Source: Chloroflexota bacterium
Lineage (GTDB): Bacteria > Chloroflexota > UBA11872 > VXNJ01
Length of the DNA: 64,000 nt
Assembly (NCBI GenBank): GCA_026707405.1
Contig: JAPOWW010000002.1
Span: forward strand, 1-64,000
Reading direction: 5' to 3'
Shown piece after piece: positions 43,872-53,892 of the stretch. The notes under the pieces were generated by a model. That model saw only the letters and a list, made by a program, of their open reading frames with translations, made no database searches and was not told the origin of the DNA. The stretch's first letter is position 1; each line of letters opens with the position of its first letter. The translations under genes and the position numbers were made by a program.

Positions 43872-44708
43872 TTAACCCAGGAAGGCCGAATGGAGCGCCC
43901 TTCGCTCCCGGGCCAGTGCGCCGGTGTCGTTTCCAGCGGTTTCGATCAGATGGACCGTCCCGGGGTTGCGTCCGAGCGCCCTGAAGATTTTGGCGAGGTC
44001 GAGACCTCCCTCGAGATCCAGATGCAACGGAAGGCTGGGCCGGTGCCCCGGAGCGGTGTTGTGCCAGCGAATCTCGGCAAGGTTCTCGCCGAAGCGCCGC
44101 ATGTAGCTGACGCGGTCTTCAAATCGCGAATGGTCAGTCCCGACCGAGTGAAAGGCAAGTCCGGTATGGAACGAGAATCTCGTGTTCGGAGTGTCGTCGA
44201 GAAAGGCCAGCAGAGTATCGAAATCGGCGAGCACGCCCTCCGGATGCCCGTTTTCGATTGCCATCGGAAGTCCTGGGAACAGCGCGTCCAGGGCGGTCAG
44301 ACTTTCGCGGAAGGACCTGAGATGGCGTTCGATTCCTGCGAACCGCCTTCCCGGATGGATGACGTACATCTCGATTGGATGGTGGTGTTCGAAGAACTCG
44401 ACGACTTGCACGATCCGGCGTAGAGCGATGCTCCGGGGATACTTTTGGGGATCGGTTAGCGAGCTTTCGGAACGGCCGATCGTGTCGTGAAAGAGGTGCA
44501 GGTGAAAGCTGCACGGAGCGTCGTTCATTACGTCCAGGAAGCTGCCCCCGAACACTGTTGAGAGTCCCAACCGGTAGGCGTCGAAACTTAGAGATATTTC
44601 GATAACGTCGAATTCCAACCGCCGCGCGTTTTCGATCGCGAGCCTGAGTTGCTCGACGAAGCTCTTCCGGTTGATGGGGGTGAGTCTTGGATTAAATCCG
44701 ATTCTCAT
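43872..44708 (-). CDS. Sugar phosphate isomerase/epimerase-like TIM barrel
   Basis: Xylose-isomerase-like barrel (AP endonuclease 2 superfamily). Metal-ligand candidates: Glu in VIEISLSFD, His in FHLHLFHD, His in YVIHPGRR, Glu in LPMAIENGHPEG, and HLDLEGGLDL near the end. 278 aa. It is the last gene of the greA-lysS-serS run, 47 bases after serS. Related proteins isomerise keto-sugars or inositols; no substrate can be named. Confidence 0.75.
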   Translation of the reverse strand: MRIGFNPRLTPINRKSFVEQLRLAIENARRLEFDVIEISLSFDAYRLGLSTVFGGSFLDVMNDAPCSFHLHLFHDTIGRSESSLTDPQKYPRSIALRRIVQVVEFFEHHHPIEMYVIHPGRRFAGIERHLRSFRESLTALDALFPGLPMAIENGHPEGVLADFDTLLAFLDDTPNTRFSFHTGLAFHSVGTDHSRFEDRVSYMRRFGENLAEIRWHNTAPGHRPSLPLHLDLEGGLDLAKIFRALGRNPGTVHLIETAGNDTGALARERRALHSAFLG

Positions 44709-44755
44709 GCGACGTCATCCGCGGGGAGGCCCTGACGCAGCGCTTGGACCGCCCC

Positions 44756-46036
44756 TCACCGCGCCACCGGACGCAATACGTCCGTCTGCATCAAATGCCG
44801 GATAGCGGTCGGAATGATGACCGCGCCATCGGCCTGCTGATAGTTTTCGAGGAGCGCGACGACGAGTCTCGGCAGCGCGACGCCCGAACCGTTTAGCGTG
44901 TGGACGAATCGCGGTCTCGAGTCGGCCGCGGCCCGGTAGCGGATGTTGGCGCGTCGCGATTGGTACGACTCGAAATTTGAGACTGACGAGACCTCTAGCC
45001 ATCGCGCGGAGCCGGGCGCCCACACTTCGATGTCGTAACACTTGGCGGCCGCTCCGCCCAGGTCGCCGGCACTCAAAAGCATCACTCTGTACGGCAGGTT
45101 CAGCCGTTTCAGGACGTCTTCGGCGTCTGCGAGGAGCCGTTCGTGTTCATCGTAGGAGGTGTCCGGCTCGACAAACTTCACCAGCTCGACCTTGTCGAAC
45201 TGGTGTACGCGAAGCAGCCCGCGGGTTTCGGACCCGGCCGCGCCCGCCTCCCGGCGGAAGCAGGGCGTATATGCAACGTAGTGAATCGGTAGAGCGCCCG
45301 GCGACAGGATCTCCTCGCGGTGCAGATTGGTGACCGGCACTTCGGCCGTAGGGTCGAGCCACAGCGAGTCCGACTCGATGAAGTAGGAGTCGTTGGCGAA
45401 CTTCGGCAGCTGGCCTGTGCCGACCATGCATTCCGGTCGAATAAGGGACGGCGGGTAGATCTCGCTGTAACCGTGCTCGGCAACGTGCAGATCGAGCATC
45501 CAGTTGATCAGCGAGCGTTGCAGCTTGGCCCCCGCCCCCTTGAAGACCCAAAATCCCGAGCCGGAGATCTTGCCGGCGCGCGCGAAGTCGATTATGTCCA
45601 GGCGTCGGGCAAGCTCGACGTGGTCCGCCGGTTCAAAATCAAACTGCGGAGGCTTTGCGAACGAGCGGACTTCGATGTTGTCATCCTGGTCTTGACCGGG
45701 AGGAACGTCGCGATGAGGAATATTCGGGATCAAGAGCAGGTAATCCTGCAGGCGGCCGTCAACGTCCTCCAGCGTCGCTTCGAGCGGGCGTATCCCCTGA
45801 GAGGCTGACTTCGACTCTTCGATCAGCGCGCTGCGCTCGTCGGGGTTCCTGGCCGCTCCGATCTGACGCGACGCCTGGTTGACCTGACGGCGGAGGTCTT
45901 CGAGTTCAACCAGCGTTCTCCGGCGAGCTATGTCCAGCTCGAGGATTTCATCGAGCAGTTCGGTCGGCTCGTTACGTAGTTCGAGAGCCTTGCGCACGAT
46001 GTCCGGATTCTGCCGGACAAAGCTAAGAGCGAGCAT
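44756..46036 (-). CDS. serS: Seryl-tRNA synthetase
   Basis: Charges tRNA-Ser. N-terminal coiled-coil arm (residues about 25-105, with RRRTLVELEDLRRQVNQASR), then the class II catalytic core: motif 2 in CFRREAGAAGSETRGLLRVHQF and motif 3 in GSGVALPRLVVALLENYQ. 426 aa, the normal length. Second-to-last of the greA-lysS-serS-epimerase run, 45 bases after lysS. Confidence 0.97.
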   Translation of the reverse strand: MLALSFVRQNPDIVRKALELRNEPTELLDEILELDIARRRTLVELEDLRRQVNQASRQIGAARNPDERSALIEESKSASQGIRPLEATLEDVDGRLQDYLLLIPNIPHRDVPPGQDQDDNIEVRSFAKPPQFDFEPADHVELARRLDIIDFARAGKISGSGFWVFKGAGAKLQRSLINWMLDLHVAEHGYSEIYPPSLIRPECMVGTGQLPKFANDSYFIESDSLWLDPTAEVPVTNLHREEILSPGALPIHYVAYTPCFRREAGAAGSETRGLLRVHQFDKVELVKFVEPDTSYDEHERLLADAEDVLKRLNLPYRVMLLSAGDLGGAAAKCYDIEVWAPGSARWLEVSSVSNFESYQSRRANIRYRAAADSRPRFVHTLNGSGVALPRLVVALLENYQQADGAVIIPTAIRHLMQTDVLRPVAR

Positions 46037-46081
46037 CGGTCTCCTCCCCGATTGCTTGCGGAACTGGCGTTTCCTTGCCTG

Positions 46082-47566
46082 TCAATTCTTGGTCCGCAAT
46101 TGCGGAAAGAGTATTACTTCTCGAATGTTGCGGTGACCCGTCAGTAGCATCGTAAGCCGGTCGATTCCGATACCGAGTCCTCCGGTGGGAGGCATTCCGT
46201 GCTCCATCGCAAGCAGAAAATCCTCATCCAGGACTTGGGCTTCCTCGTCGCCCGCGGCGCGGGCCTGGGCCTGTTCCTCAAACCGCTTGCGCTGGTCTAA
46301 GGGATCGTTCAGCTCCGAAAAGGCATTGGCGAATTTGATGCCCGCTGCCATCGCCTCAAACCGGGCCGCGTAGCGCTCGTCATCGACTCGCCGCTTGGCC
46401 AGCGGGGAGGTCTCAACTGGGTAGTCGACTATGAACGTCGGCTCTTCGACCAGCGGGTTTACGAGCTTTTCCAGCAGCGAATCCAACACCTTGCCCCTGC
46501 CGAGATCGGGATCGACGATGACTCCAAACTGCGCCGCCGCTTCCGCAATGCCGGCGGCGTCAGGATAGTCGTCGATGTCCAGGCCGGTCTGGTGGCGGAT
46601 GGCGTCGCTGAACGAGATTCGCCGCCACGGTGGCGTGAAGTCGAGTCGCCATGCTTCGGTATCAACCACGGGGGTGCCGTAGATCTTCGTCGCGACCTGC
46701 GCGACGATGGACTCCGTGAGCCTCATGATCTCCTCGTAGTCGACGTAGGCCTCGTAGCATTCGAGCATCGTCAGCTCGGGAGAGTGGGTGCGGTCGATCC
46801 CCTCGTTCCGGAAGTCCTTGGAAATCTCGTAGACCTTGTCGAATCCGCCGATTATCAGGCGCTTGAGGTAGAGCTCGTCGGCGATGCGAAGGTAGAAGTC
46901 GCGTCCGAGCACGTTGTAATGGGTCACGAACGGGCGCGCCGAGCCTCCGCCATACAGGGGTTGCAGAATTGGAGTCTCGACTTCCAGGTATCCGCGTCCG
47001 TCCAGGATGCGGCGGATCTCGCTGATAATCACTGTCCGCATCCGGAACGTGCGTCGAACCTCGGATCCGGCAATCAGATCGAGGTATCGCTGACGGTATC
47101 TGGTCTCGTGATCCGACAGGCCGTGAAACTTCTCCGGGAGCGGCCTGAGGCTTTTCGAGAGCATGTGCAGTGATTCGACGCGAACCGTGACCTCGCCGGT
47201 CCTTGTCCTGAATAGCGTGCCGCTCGCTCCTAGAAAGTCGCCTATGTCGAAGAGGTCTAGAAAACGCTTGAACTGCTCTTCGCCGAGGACGTTTTTCTGC
47301 AGATAGAGCTGTATCCGGCCCGCGCCGTCCTGGATGTGGACGAACGCGCTCTTGCCCATGCGATTGAATCGCACGAGGCGCCCGGCGACGGAGCAGACCG
47401 GCGAGTCCTCCTTGCCCTCCTCGAACTCCGAAAGCGCGCCGGCGGAGGTATGCGTTCGCTCAAAGTTGTGGGGAAACGGATCGATGCCGATGTCGCGCAG
47501 CCTGTCCAGCTTTGCGAGCCGCGGTGCTACCAGATTTTCCGCGTGACGGGGTGTCTCGGAATCCAT
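46082..47566 (-). CDS. lysS: Lysyl-tRNA synthetase, class II
   Basis: OB-fold anticodon domain in residues about 55-150 (SVAGRLVRFNRMGKSAFVHI), then the class II core: motif 1 around VRRTFRMRTVIISEIRRIL, YLEVETPILQPLYGG, motif 2 KVYEISKDFRNEGIDRTH, and motif 3 GLGIGIDRLTMLLTG. 494 aa, typical. It lies 22 bases after greA, an order also seen in other bacteria. Confidence 0.97.
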   Translation of the reverse strand: MDSETPRHAENLVAPRLAKLDRLRDIGIDPFPHNFERTHTSAGALSEFEEGKEDSPVCSVAGRLVRFNRMGKSAFVHIQDGAGRIQLYLQKNVLGEEQFKRFLDLFDIGDFLGASGTLFRTRTGEVTVRVESLHMLSKSLRPLPEKFHGLSDHETRYRQRYLDLIAGSEVRRTFRMRTVIISEIRRILDGRGYLEVETPILQPLYGGGSARPFVTHYNVLGRDFYLRIADELYLKRLIIGGFDKVYEISKDFRNEGIDRTHSPELTMLECYEAYVDYEEIMRLTESIVAQVATKIYGTPVVDTEAWRLDFTPPWRRISFSDAIRHQTGLDIDDYPDAAGIAEAAAQFGVIVDPDLGRGKVLDSLLEKLVNPLVEEPTFIVDYPVETSPLAKRRVDDERYAARFEAMAAGIKFANAFSELNDPLDQRKRFEEQAQARAAGDEEAQVLDEDFLLAMEHGMPPTGGLGIGIDRLTMLLTGHRNIREVILFPQLRTKN

Positions 47567-47588
47567 CTATTCGAGATGAATCGGAATG

Positions 47589-48050
47589 CTAGGAGATTTC
47601 CAGGATCGTGTAATCGAAATCGCCGCCGGGGGCTTTGACTCGAACCACGTCGCCGACTCGTTTGCCGAGCAATGACCGCGCAATCGGCGACTCGTGGGAT
47701 ATCTTTCCATTCTGAGGAGAAATCTCCGCCGGGCCGACGATGTTGAAGTCAATCTCAACGTTGTTCGCGTTCTGGACCTTTACGAAGCCACCGATCGATA
47801 CCACGTTGCGATCGTGATCCTTCACTATGCGGGCGTTATTGAGAGTGTCTTCTATCTCGGCTATGCGCCCTTCGATAAAAGCCTGCTCGTTCTTGGCGTC
47901 GTCGAACTCGCCGCCTTCAGACATCTCGCCGAACTCTTTTGCCCTGTGAATCTTTGCGGCGATTTCGGGGCGCCGCTCGTACTTGAGCTGCTTCAGCTCT
48001 CCTTCGAGTTCCGCTTTGCCTTCTACGGTGAGAAATGTTCGTGTGCCCAT
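47589..48050 (-). CDS. greA: Transcription elongation factor GreA
   Basis: Releases backtracked RNA polymerase by stimulating transcript cleavage. N-terminal coiled coil with LTVEGKAELEGELKQLKYE and the acidic tip GEMSEGGEFDDAKNEQAFIE; the C-terminal FKBP-like domain has ISHESPIARSLLGKRVGD. 153 aa, standard. First gene of the run with lysS and serS; its promoter region lies in the 170-base gap to guaB. Confidence 0.96.
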   Translation of the reverse strand: MGTRTFLTVEGKAELEGELKQLKYERRPEIAAKIHRAKEFGEMSEGGEFDDAKNEQAFIEGRIAEIEDTLNNARIVKDHDRNVVSIGGFVKVQNANNVEIDFNIVGPAEISPQNGKISHESPIARSLLGKRVGDVVRVKAPGGDFDYTILEIS

Positions 48051-48135
48051 TGGTGAGACCCCACCTGACCACTAGTGGAAGGAACGCGCTCCACGATCCT
48101 CACGATCCGCGGAGCCGGACGCTCTGCCGCCGTCC

Positions 48136-48166
48136 TTTATAGCCCCATTGTAATGTCTGTAATGTC
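48136..48166 (-). promoter_or_regulatory. greA promoter with tandem 9-bp repeats
   Basis: On the minus strand TATAAA (48141-48136) makes a good -10. Upstream are two exact, abutting copies of GACATTACA (48166-48149), which cover the -35 position; ATTACA, 16 bases before the -10, is the best -35. The side-by-side repeats could be an activator site. Confidence 0.45.
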
Positions 48167-48220
48167 GCCGGGGGAAACCTACCATCCAGTCACGGCAAGT
48201 CTCGCTGGCCCCCGACTGGC

Positions 48221-49861
<1,641 letters not shown>

Positions 49862-49895
49862 TTACAGCCGATGACGGTCGTGACCTGCGGGAGCC

Positions 49896-49924
49896 TAAAA
49901 AGAGTCCCCGTCGAGGTGACGGGG
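49896..49924 (-). terminator. Terminator-like hairpin in the guaB leader
   Basis: On the minus strand CCCCGTC-ACCTC-GACGGGG (49924-49906) is a perfect 7-bp stem, followed by ACTC and TTTTT ending at 49896. It is about 200 bases before the guaB start, so it would stop transcripts in the leader unless relieved. Confidence 0.6.
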
Positions 49925-50029
49925 AGGTACTGTCAAAGAGACGGCGAAGCAAGACGCCGGCGCGGGTCATGCGCACCCGAACTGCCGGCGATTTTGAAAC
50001 CGCAGCCGGTCGAGTAGCTCCATCAATTG

Positions 50030-50058
50030 ATTGTAACTGCACAGCCACCTGATTCCAA
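50030..50058 (-). promoter_or_regulatory. Promoter-like pair for the guaB leader
   Basis: On the minus strand TTGGAA (50058-50053), exactly 17 bases, then TACAAT (50035-50030). Transcription would start near 50022 and meet the hairpin terminator about 100 bases on. Confidence 0.5.
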
Positions 50059-50223
50059 CCAGTTGCGCCGCTCCAGATAGTGCCGCCCAAACATCCATAG
50101 CCTCCGTTCCGGGGAGGCAGTCTCCTCGCTCCACTTTGAGGCCCAAAATTCATCGCCAGCCCAGTGACGGGCGTTGCTACAATCAGCTTTGATGCACGCG
50201 CCGGCGGAAGAGTCGCCGCTCGT

Positions 50224-50298
50224 GGTGGCCGTAGCTCATCTGGTTAGAGCGCTTGGTTGTGGCCCAAGAGGTAGCGGGTTCAAGTCCCGTCGGTCACC
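50224..50298 (+). tRNA. tRNA-His (anticodon GTG)
   Basis: Full cloverleaf: G-1 at 50224 faces C73 at 50298, the histidine identity pair; the 7-bp acceptor is 50225-50231 with 50291-50297 (one G-U). D arm GCTC/GAGC, anticodon stem CTTGG/CCAAG around TTGTGGC (anticodon GTG at 50259-50261), T arm with TTCAAGT. CCA is not encoded (CCT follows), so it must be added by enzyme. Confidence 0.95.
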
Positions 50299-50526
50299 CC
50301 TTACGGGACTGTTCGTCGCAAAACACGGGCGATAGATTGCTCGAAGATCGGATAGAGACCTGAATTACCGGGATCGGATCGCCCGCGGCAGGCGCGCGCC
50401 CGAAACCGGCTGTTGCGTGCGGGGCCAACCGGACCGGCTCTCCGCGCCGTCGAATCTGGGCTTCGTCGGAACGCCATCCGGATTTGAACACCCTGCTGAC
50501 GAGAACATGTCGGCGCTGTCAGCCCT

Positions 50527-50961
50527 ATGACTTCCGGTCGCGCAGTGGCAATCGGGACCGTCGTCTTCGTGCTTTCAGTGATTGTTGGCGGAATCGTGGC
50601 AGTGGATATTTACCTGCGCCGGACGAGCTCCGAGCCGGAGATACTGCAACCAAGGCCTACGGCAACCGCTAGCGCAACGGCCCAACCGATGCTCGATCCG
50701 CCGCCCACGCCGACGCTGGTCGTGATTCCGATAACTTTGCCTCCGACGACGGTGACCGCGCCGCCCACGCCGACGAAGGCGAGAATCCCGGACGCTGCCA
50801 GCGAACCGGAGCCGGAGATTTACAGAGTCACGGCAGGGGACACGCTCCTCGGAATTGCGGATCGCTTTGGGGTTGAGATGGATGAGCTCATAGAGTTGAA
50901 CCAGATCGAGAATCCGAGCTTGATAAGCGTCGGCCAGGAGCTGTTGATCCCGCCCGAGTGA
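50527..50961 (+). CDS. Membrane-anchored LysM-domain protein
   Basis: A single N-terminal transmembrane helix (VAIGTVVFVLSVIVGGIVAV, residues about 7-28), a Pro/Thr-rich linker to about residue 95, then one LysM domain (YRVTAGDTLLGIADRFGVEM to ISVGQELLIPP). LysM binds N-acetylglucosamine-containing glycans. 144 aa. It probably faces the outside, held in the membrane. It stands alone after tRNA-His. If the cells lack peptidoglycan, as some Dehalococcoidia do, the ligand would be another polymer. Confidence 0.87.
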   Translation: MTSGRAVAIGTVVFVLSVIVGGIVAVDIYLRRTSSEPEILQPRPTATASATAQPMLDPPPTPTLVVIPITLPPTTVTAPPTPTKARIPDAASEPEPEIYRVTAGDTLLGIADRFGVEMDELIELNQIENPSLISVGQELLIPPE

Positions 50962-50972
50962 CCGTGGGCGGC

Positions 50973-51587
50973 TCAGTCGAGCAGAAGCACTCTGACCGGC
51001 GAGGACGCTAGTCCTTCCATCGAAAGCGGCAGCGCCATTGCGGCGAAACGTCCGCCGCTGCACTTATCCAGGTTTACGAGATTGCGGATGATCGGTACTC
51101 CCGCCTCCAGGAACACTCGGTGGGTCTCATACGATCCGTCCATGTCTACCTTGAAGTGCTCGTCGAATCCGACCATTTTCGCGCCGCGATTCACGATCCA
51201 CTCGGCGGCCTCGACGGTGAGCGTGGGCGCCATTTCTGGAGTCGACAGGTTCGCCAGCAGGGCTATGTCACCCTCGCGCAGCAAAGCCGACCCGCCCTCG
51301 GCAACTTCCGCTTCGCCTATATAGCCGTCGGGGGCCCCCAGCTTGAACCGAATAACCATGCCCTCGCCCAGGAAAGTCGCCACGTCGATATCCCGCACGG
51401 TGGCTCCGTTGATATCCAGGTAGTACGGCGCGAGTACGTGCGTGCCGGATTCGCCGGGAATCTCTATCCGGCTAACCCGCACGGTGGGCTGCCTGATGTC
51501 TCCCGTTTCGAATATCTGAGTGCGCGGACCGTCAGGGGACCCGTCGGGCACAAGAGGCTTCGATGCGTCGATTATCGTCCTAGGCAA
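50973..51587 (-). CDS. Cyclase/kynurenine formamidase-fold protein with altered metal site
   Basis: Swivelling alpha/beta fold of the bacterial cyclase (KynB-like) family: SRIEIPGESGTHVLAPYYLD, LLREGDIALLANL, and the C-terminal GGRFAAMALPLSMEGLASSPVRVLLLD. Active enzymes have H-x-G-T-H-x-D-x-P-x-H; here only G-T-H and P remain, the Asp is Leu and the last His is Tyr, so metal binding is probably changed or lost. 204 aa. Convergent with the LysM gene, 12 bases apart. It may be a non-hydrolytic or divergent member. Confidence 0.75.
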   Translation of the reverse strand: MPRTIIDASKPLVPDGSPDGPRTQIFETGDIRQPTVRVSRIEIPGESGTHVLAPYYLDINGATVRDIDVATFLGEGMVIRFKLGAPDGYIGEAEVAEGGSALLREGDIALLANLSTPEMAPTLTVEAAEWIVNRGAKMVGFDEHFKVDMDGSYETHRVFLEAGVPIIRNLVNLDKCSGGRFAAMALPLSMEGLASSPVRVLLLD

Positions 51588-51689
51588 TGAATCTCCCCGT
51601 GGTCGCCGTGTTTCGCGCGGGATCCTCTAAAGGGTTATCGACAGAAGTCGATGATAGCTTGAAGATCGACGCTGTCTCCCTCGAGCCGG

Positions 51690-53291
51690 TCATGACTGAG
51701 TAACTCCGATCGCCACTCCCGCGCTGGGCGGTTCCACGGCGATCCCTGAGCCATCCAGGCATTCTACGATTCGACGCGGCGATTGAGTGTGTACGGGAAT
51801 GAGCTTCCGCGGCGATACGTGGCGTACGAAATCCAGGACCTCGTCTTCCGACGCGTGACCGGAGGCGTGAAATCCGTGGTCTTCATCGGAGTTGGAACAC
51901 GGGTCGCCGACGAACCGCATTCCGAATCTATCGATCCAGGCTCGCATCCTCGCCACGTCGATCTCCTGCTCCTCGGTGTAAGGCTCCGCAGTCGAGTAAA
52001 TGTAGCAGCCGCCGTCGGGATTGATGTCCAACAGGCGCGGTAAATCATAGAAGCTGAGGCAGATGATGTAAGCCCCAGGCGATCGCGCGACCTCGCGCCA
52101 ATCGACGATCTTATTCTTGCAGCGCTCCCAGATTCCCTTCTTCCAAGTGGCCGTCTGCCCTTCGCGGTCTTTGTAGACCCATAGGTGGCTGTCGGATTGG
52201 GGGGAGGGTGTGTCTGGTTGGACGGTAGCCAGCGCCGCCAGCAAATGCGCGTCTCTGGCGAGGACCACGAGCTTCCTGTCGGTGCTCTCGGCGACGTCCA
52301 GAAATGAAGCGAGACGCTCGATGTTTCGGGGACCGAAGTCGGCTACGACCAACCCCTTTTCGCTGCCCACTACCTCGATTGACCGATCCCGAACATCCGC
52401 TTCCGTACTCGGCTTGCCGTCGGACATGCCCGCGCGGGTTGCCTCGCAAATGAGTGCCGTCGGACGCAGAGCGCGCATTTCCTCGGCAAATCGGGCAGTC
52501 AGCTCACCATGCCGTCCATGGGTGCGGAAGTCCCCGGTGTATGCGACCCATCCCTCGGCAGTCTGAACGGCGTAGGCGGCCGCGCCGGGAATCGAATGGT
52601 CGACGGGATAGTGACGCACGGCAAACGGTCCTAGTTCTCCCTGGAACACGGCTGCGGCATGCCCCGCCATGTCTTTGGTGCTTCTGGACGACTCGCCCCA
52701 GAAATCGTTTGCGGCGGGCGTCCAGCTTTCGTGATCGACCACAAGCCACGGCCGCCGCTGGAGGTTTCCTCTGCGGTCGGACTTCAACACGTCGTCCACC
52801 TCGCGGCGTTCGTTCTGATACACAACTTCGGCGCTCATTCCGCTCATGCCCGAATCTTGAATGGACTTGGCAATCACGGCGGTGGTGCCCGTCGAAACGA
52901 CGGGCGTATCCGCAGTCAGAAACGAAATCAGGCCGATATGGTCCATGTGCGCGTGACTTGCAAGAACGCCGACCGGATCGATGTCTTCACGGTATCCGTT
53001 CGCCTGCCGCGCTCTTTGCAAGGCCGCGTGGTTCAGGACTTCTACCGAGGCGTCTGGCCGGTAGAGACCCGGCAGCGGCGGAAGCAGGTCGATCATCAGA
53101 TAGTCGTAGATTCCCGAAGTCGAGGCGCGGGGAGAAAGGAAATCCGCAAAGTATTTCCCGGAGTCTTCGAAATTCAGCCCAAAGTCGAAAAATAGCTGAC
53201 CTTGACCATCTTCGAGCAGGATTTTGTTACCGCCGATCTGGCCGGCCCCGCCGTATACGGTAATGCGTGTTCCGGTCACGAGTGATCCCAT
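51690..53291 (-). CDS. RNase J-like metallo-beta-lactamase exonuclease
   Basis: Beta-lactamase fold with the RNase J arrangement: YGGAGQIGGNKILLED at the N-terminus, metal site SHAHMDHIG, then YPVDHSIPGAAAYAV, YTGDFRTHGRHG, and the beta-CASP/C-terminal blocks FHASGHASEDEVLDF and LIPVHTQSPRRI. 533 aa, near RNase J length, but an insertion of about 35 residues follows FDFGLNF and similarity to housekeeping RNase J looks moderate. Predicted to process or degrade RNA or DNA. ATG 53291. Downstream of two small minus-strand genes. Confidence 0.8.
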   Translation of the reverse strand: MGSLVTGTRITVYGGAGQIGGNKILLEDGQGQLFFDFGLNFEDSGKYFADFLSPRASTSGIYDYLMIDLLPPLPGLYRPDASVEVLNHAALQRARQANGYREDIDPVGVLASHAHMDHIGLISFLTADTPVVSTGTTAVIAKSIQDSGMSGMSAEVVYQNERREVDDVLKSDRRGNLQRRPWLVVDHESWTPAANDFWGESSRSTKDMAGHAAAVFQGELGPFAVRHYPVDHSIPGAAAYAVQTAEGWVAYTGDFRTHGRHGELTARFAEEMRALRPTALICEATRAGMSDGKPSTEADVRDRSIEVVGSEKGLVVADFGPRNIERLASFLDVAESTDRKLVVLARDAHLLAALATVQPDTPSPQSDSHLWVYKDREGQTATWKKGIWERCKNKIVDWREVARSPGAYIICLSFYDLPRLLDINPDGGCYIYSTAEPYTEEQEIDVARMRAWIDRFGMRFVGDPCSNSDEDHGFHASGHASEDEVLDFVRHVSPRKLIPVHTQSPRRIVECLDGSGIAVEPPSAGVAIGVTQS

Positions 53292-53390
53292 ATTGCTGTC
53301 TTCGAGTTCATCTGTGAACCGCGGTGGGCCTCAAGCAGCAGCGATCCACGACCGTCGGCGGCATCCTCACTAGCAGTGGCGAGATGCCTC

Positions 53391-53402
53391 AACTTTACAT
53401 AA
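53391..53402 (+). repeat. Dispersed 12-bp motif AACTTKACATAA, copy 3
   Basis: Reads AACTTTACATAA, exact, in the 136-base gap between the RNase J-like gene and the small membrane protein, both on the minus strand. Confidence 0.6.
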
Positions 53403-53427
53403 CACTTAGAACGTCTGATACGGACCT

Positions 53428-53877
53428 TCAATCGGTCTGGGTATTGCCGGATAGTCGTTGCAGCAAAACATGGCGCGCCTCCGCCGCGCGGCGCAACTGG
53501 GCGCGAACTTCGGCCGCCTCCGTCGAGCTTGAGTCCATGGCGGCCAGTTGATTCTCAAGGCCCACTCGTATCCGTGAATGCGCGGCTTCGACTCTGTCGG
53601 CGCGGTCGGCTTCCCAGGTTACCAACCCCAATATGCGTAGATGCGCCGGATTGGGCCGTATTCCCAGTGACTCGCCGGCCTGCTGGGGCATGAACTGCGA
53701 ATGGTCGACTTCGGAGGCGCCGCTCCGGGACAGCCCGGGCAGACGGCGTCCATCGCGCGAAAACGTGATGTTTGCCGCGGCTTCGGTGGCGCGGCGATAG
53801 GTTATGCCGAGGGCGATGAGCAGCAGAGCGACGACGGCGATTATTCCGTGCACCAATCCGAATTCGAGTCCCGTCAT
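53428..53877 (-). CDS. Small membrane-anchored protein of unknown function
   Basis: One N-terminal transmembrane helix (GIIAVVALLLIALGITYRRA, residues about 11-30), a short polar linker, and a charged helical C-terminal half (residues about 85-145, with ADRVEAAHSRIRVGLENQLA) that could form a coiled coil. 149 aa. I do not recognise the family. Only 15 bases separate it from the end of the DUF3048 gene, so the two are probably co-transcribed. ATG 53877 starts in front of the helix. Confidence 0.65.
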   Translation of the reverse strand: MTGLEFGLVHGIIAVVALLLIALGITYRRATEAAANITFSRDGRRLPGLSRSGASEVDHSQFMPQQAGESLGIRPNPAHLRILGLVTWEADRADRVEAAHSRIRVGLENQLAAMDSSSTEAAEVRAQLRRAAEARHVLLQRLSGNTQTD

Positions 53878-53892
53878 CCCTATCCTCAGAGC

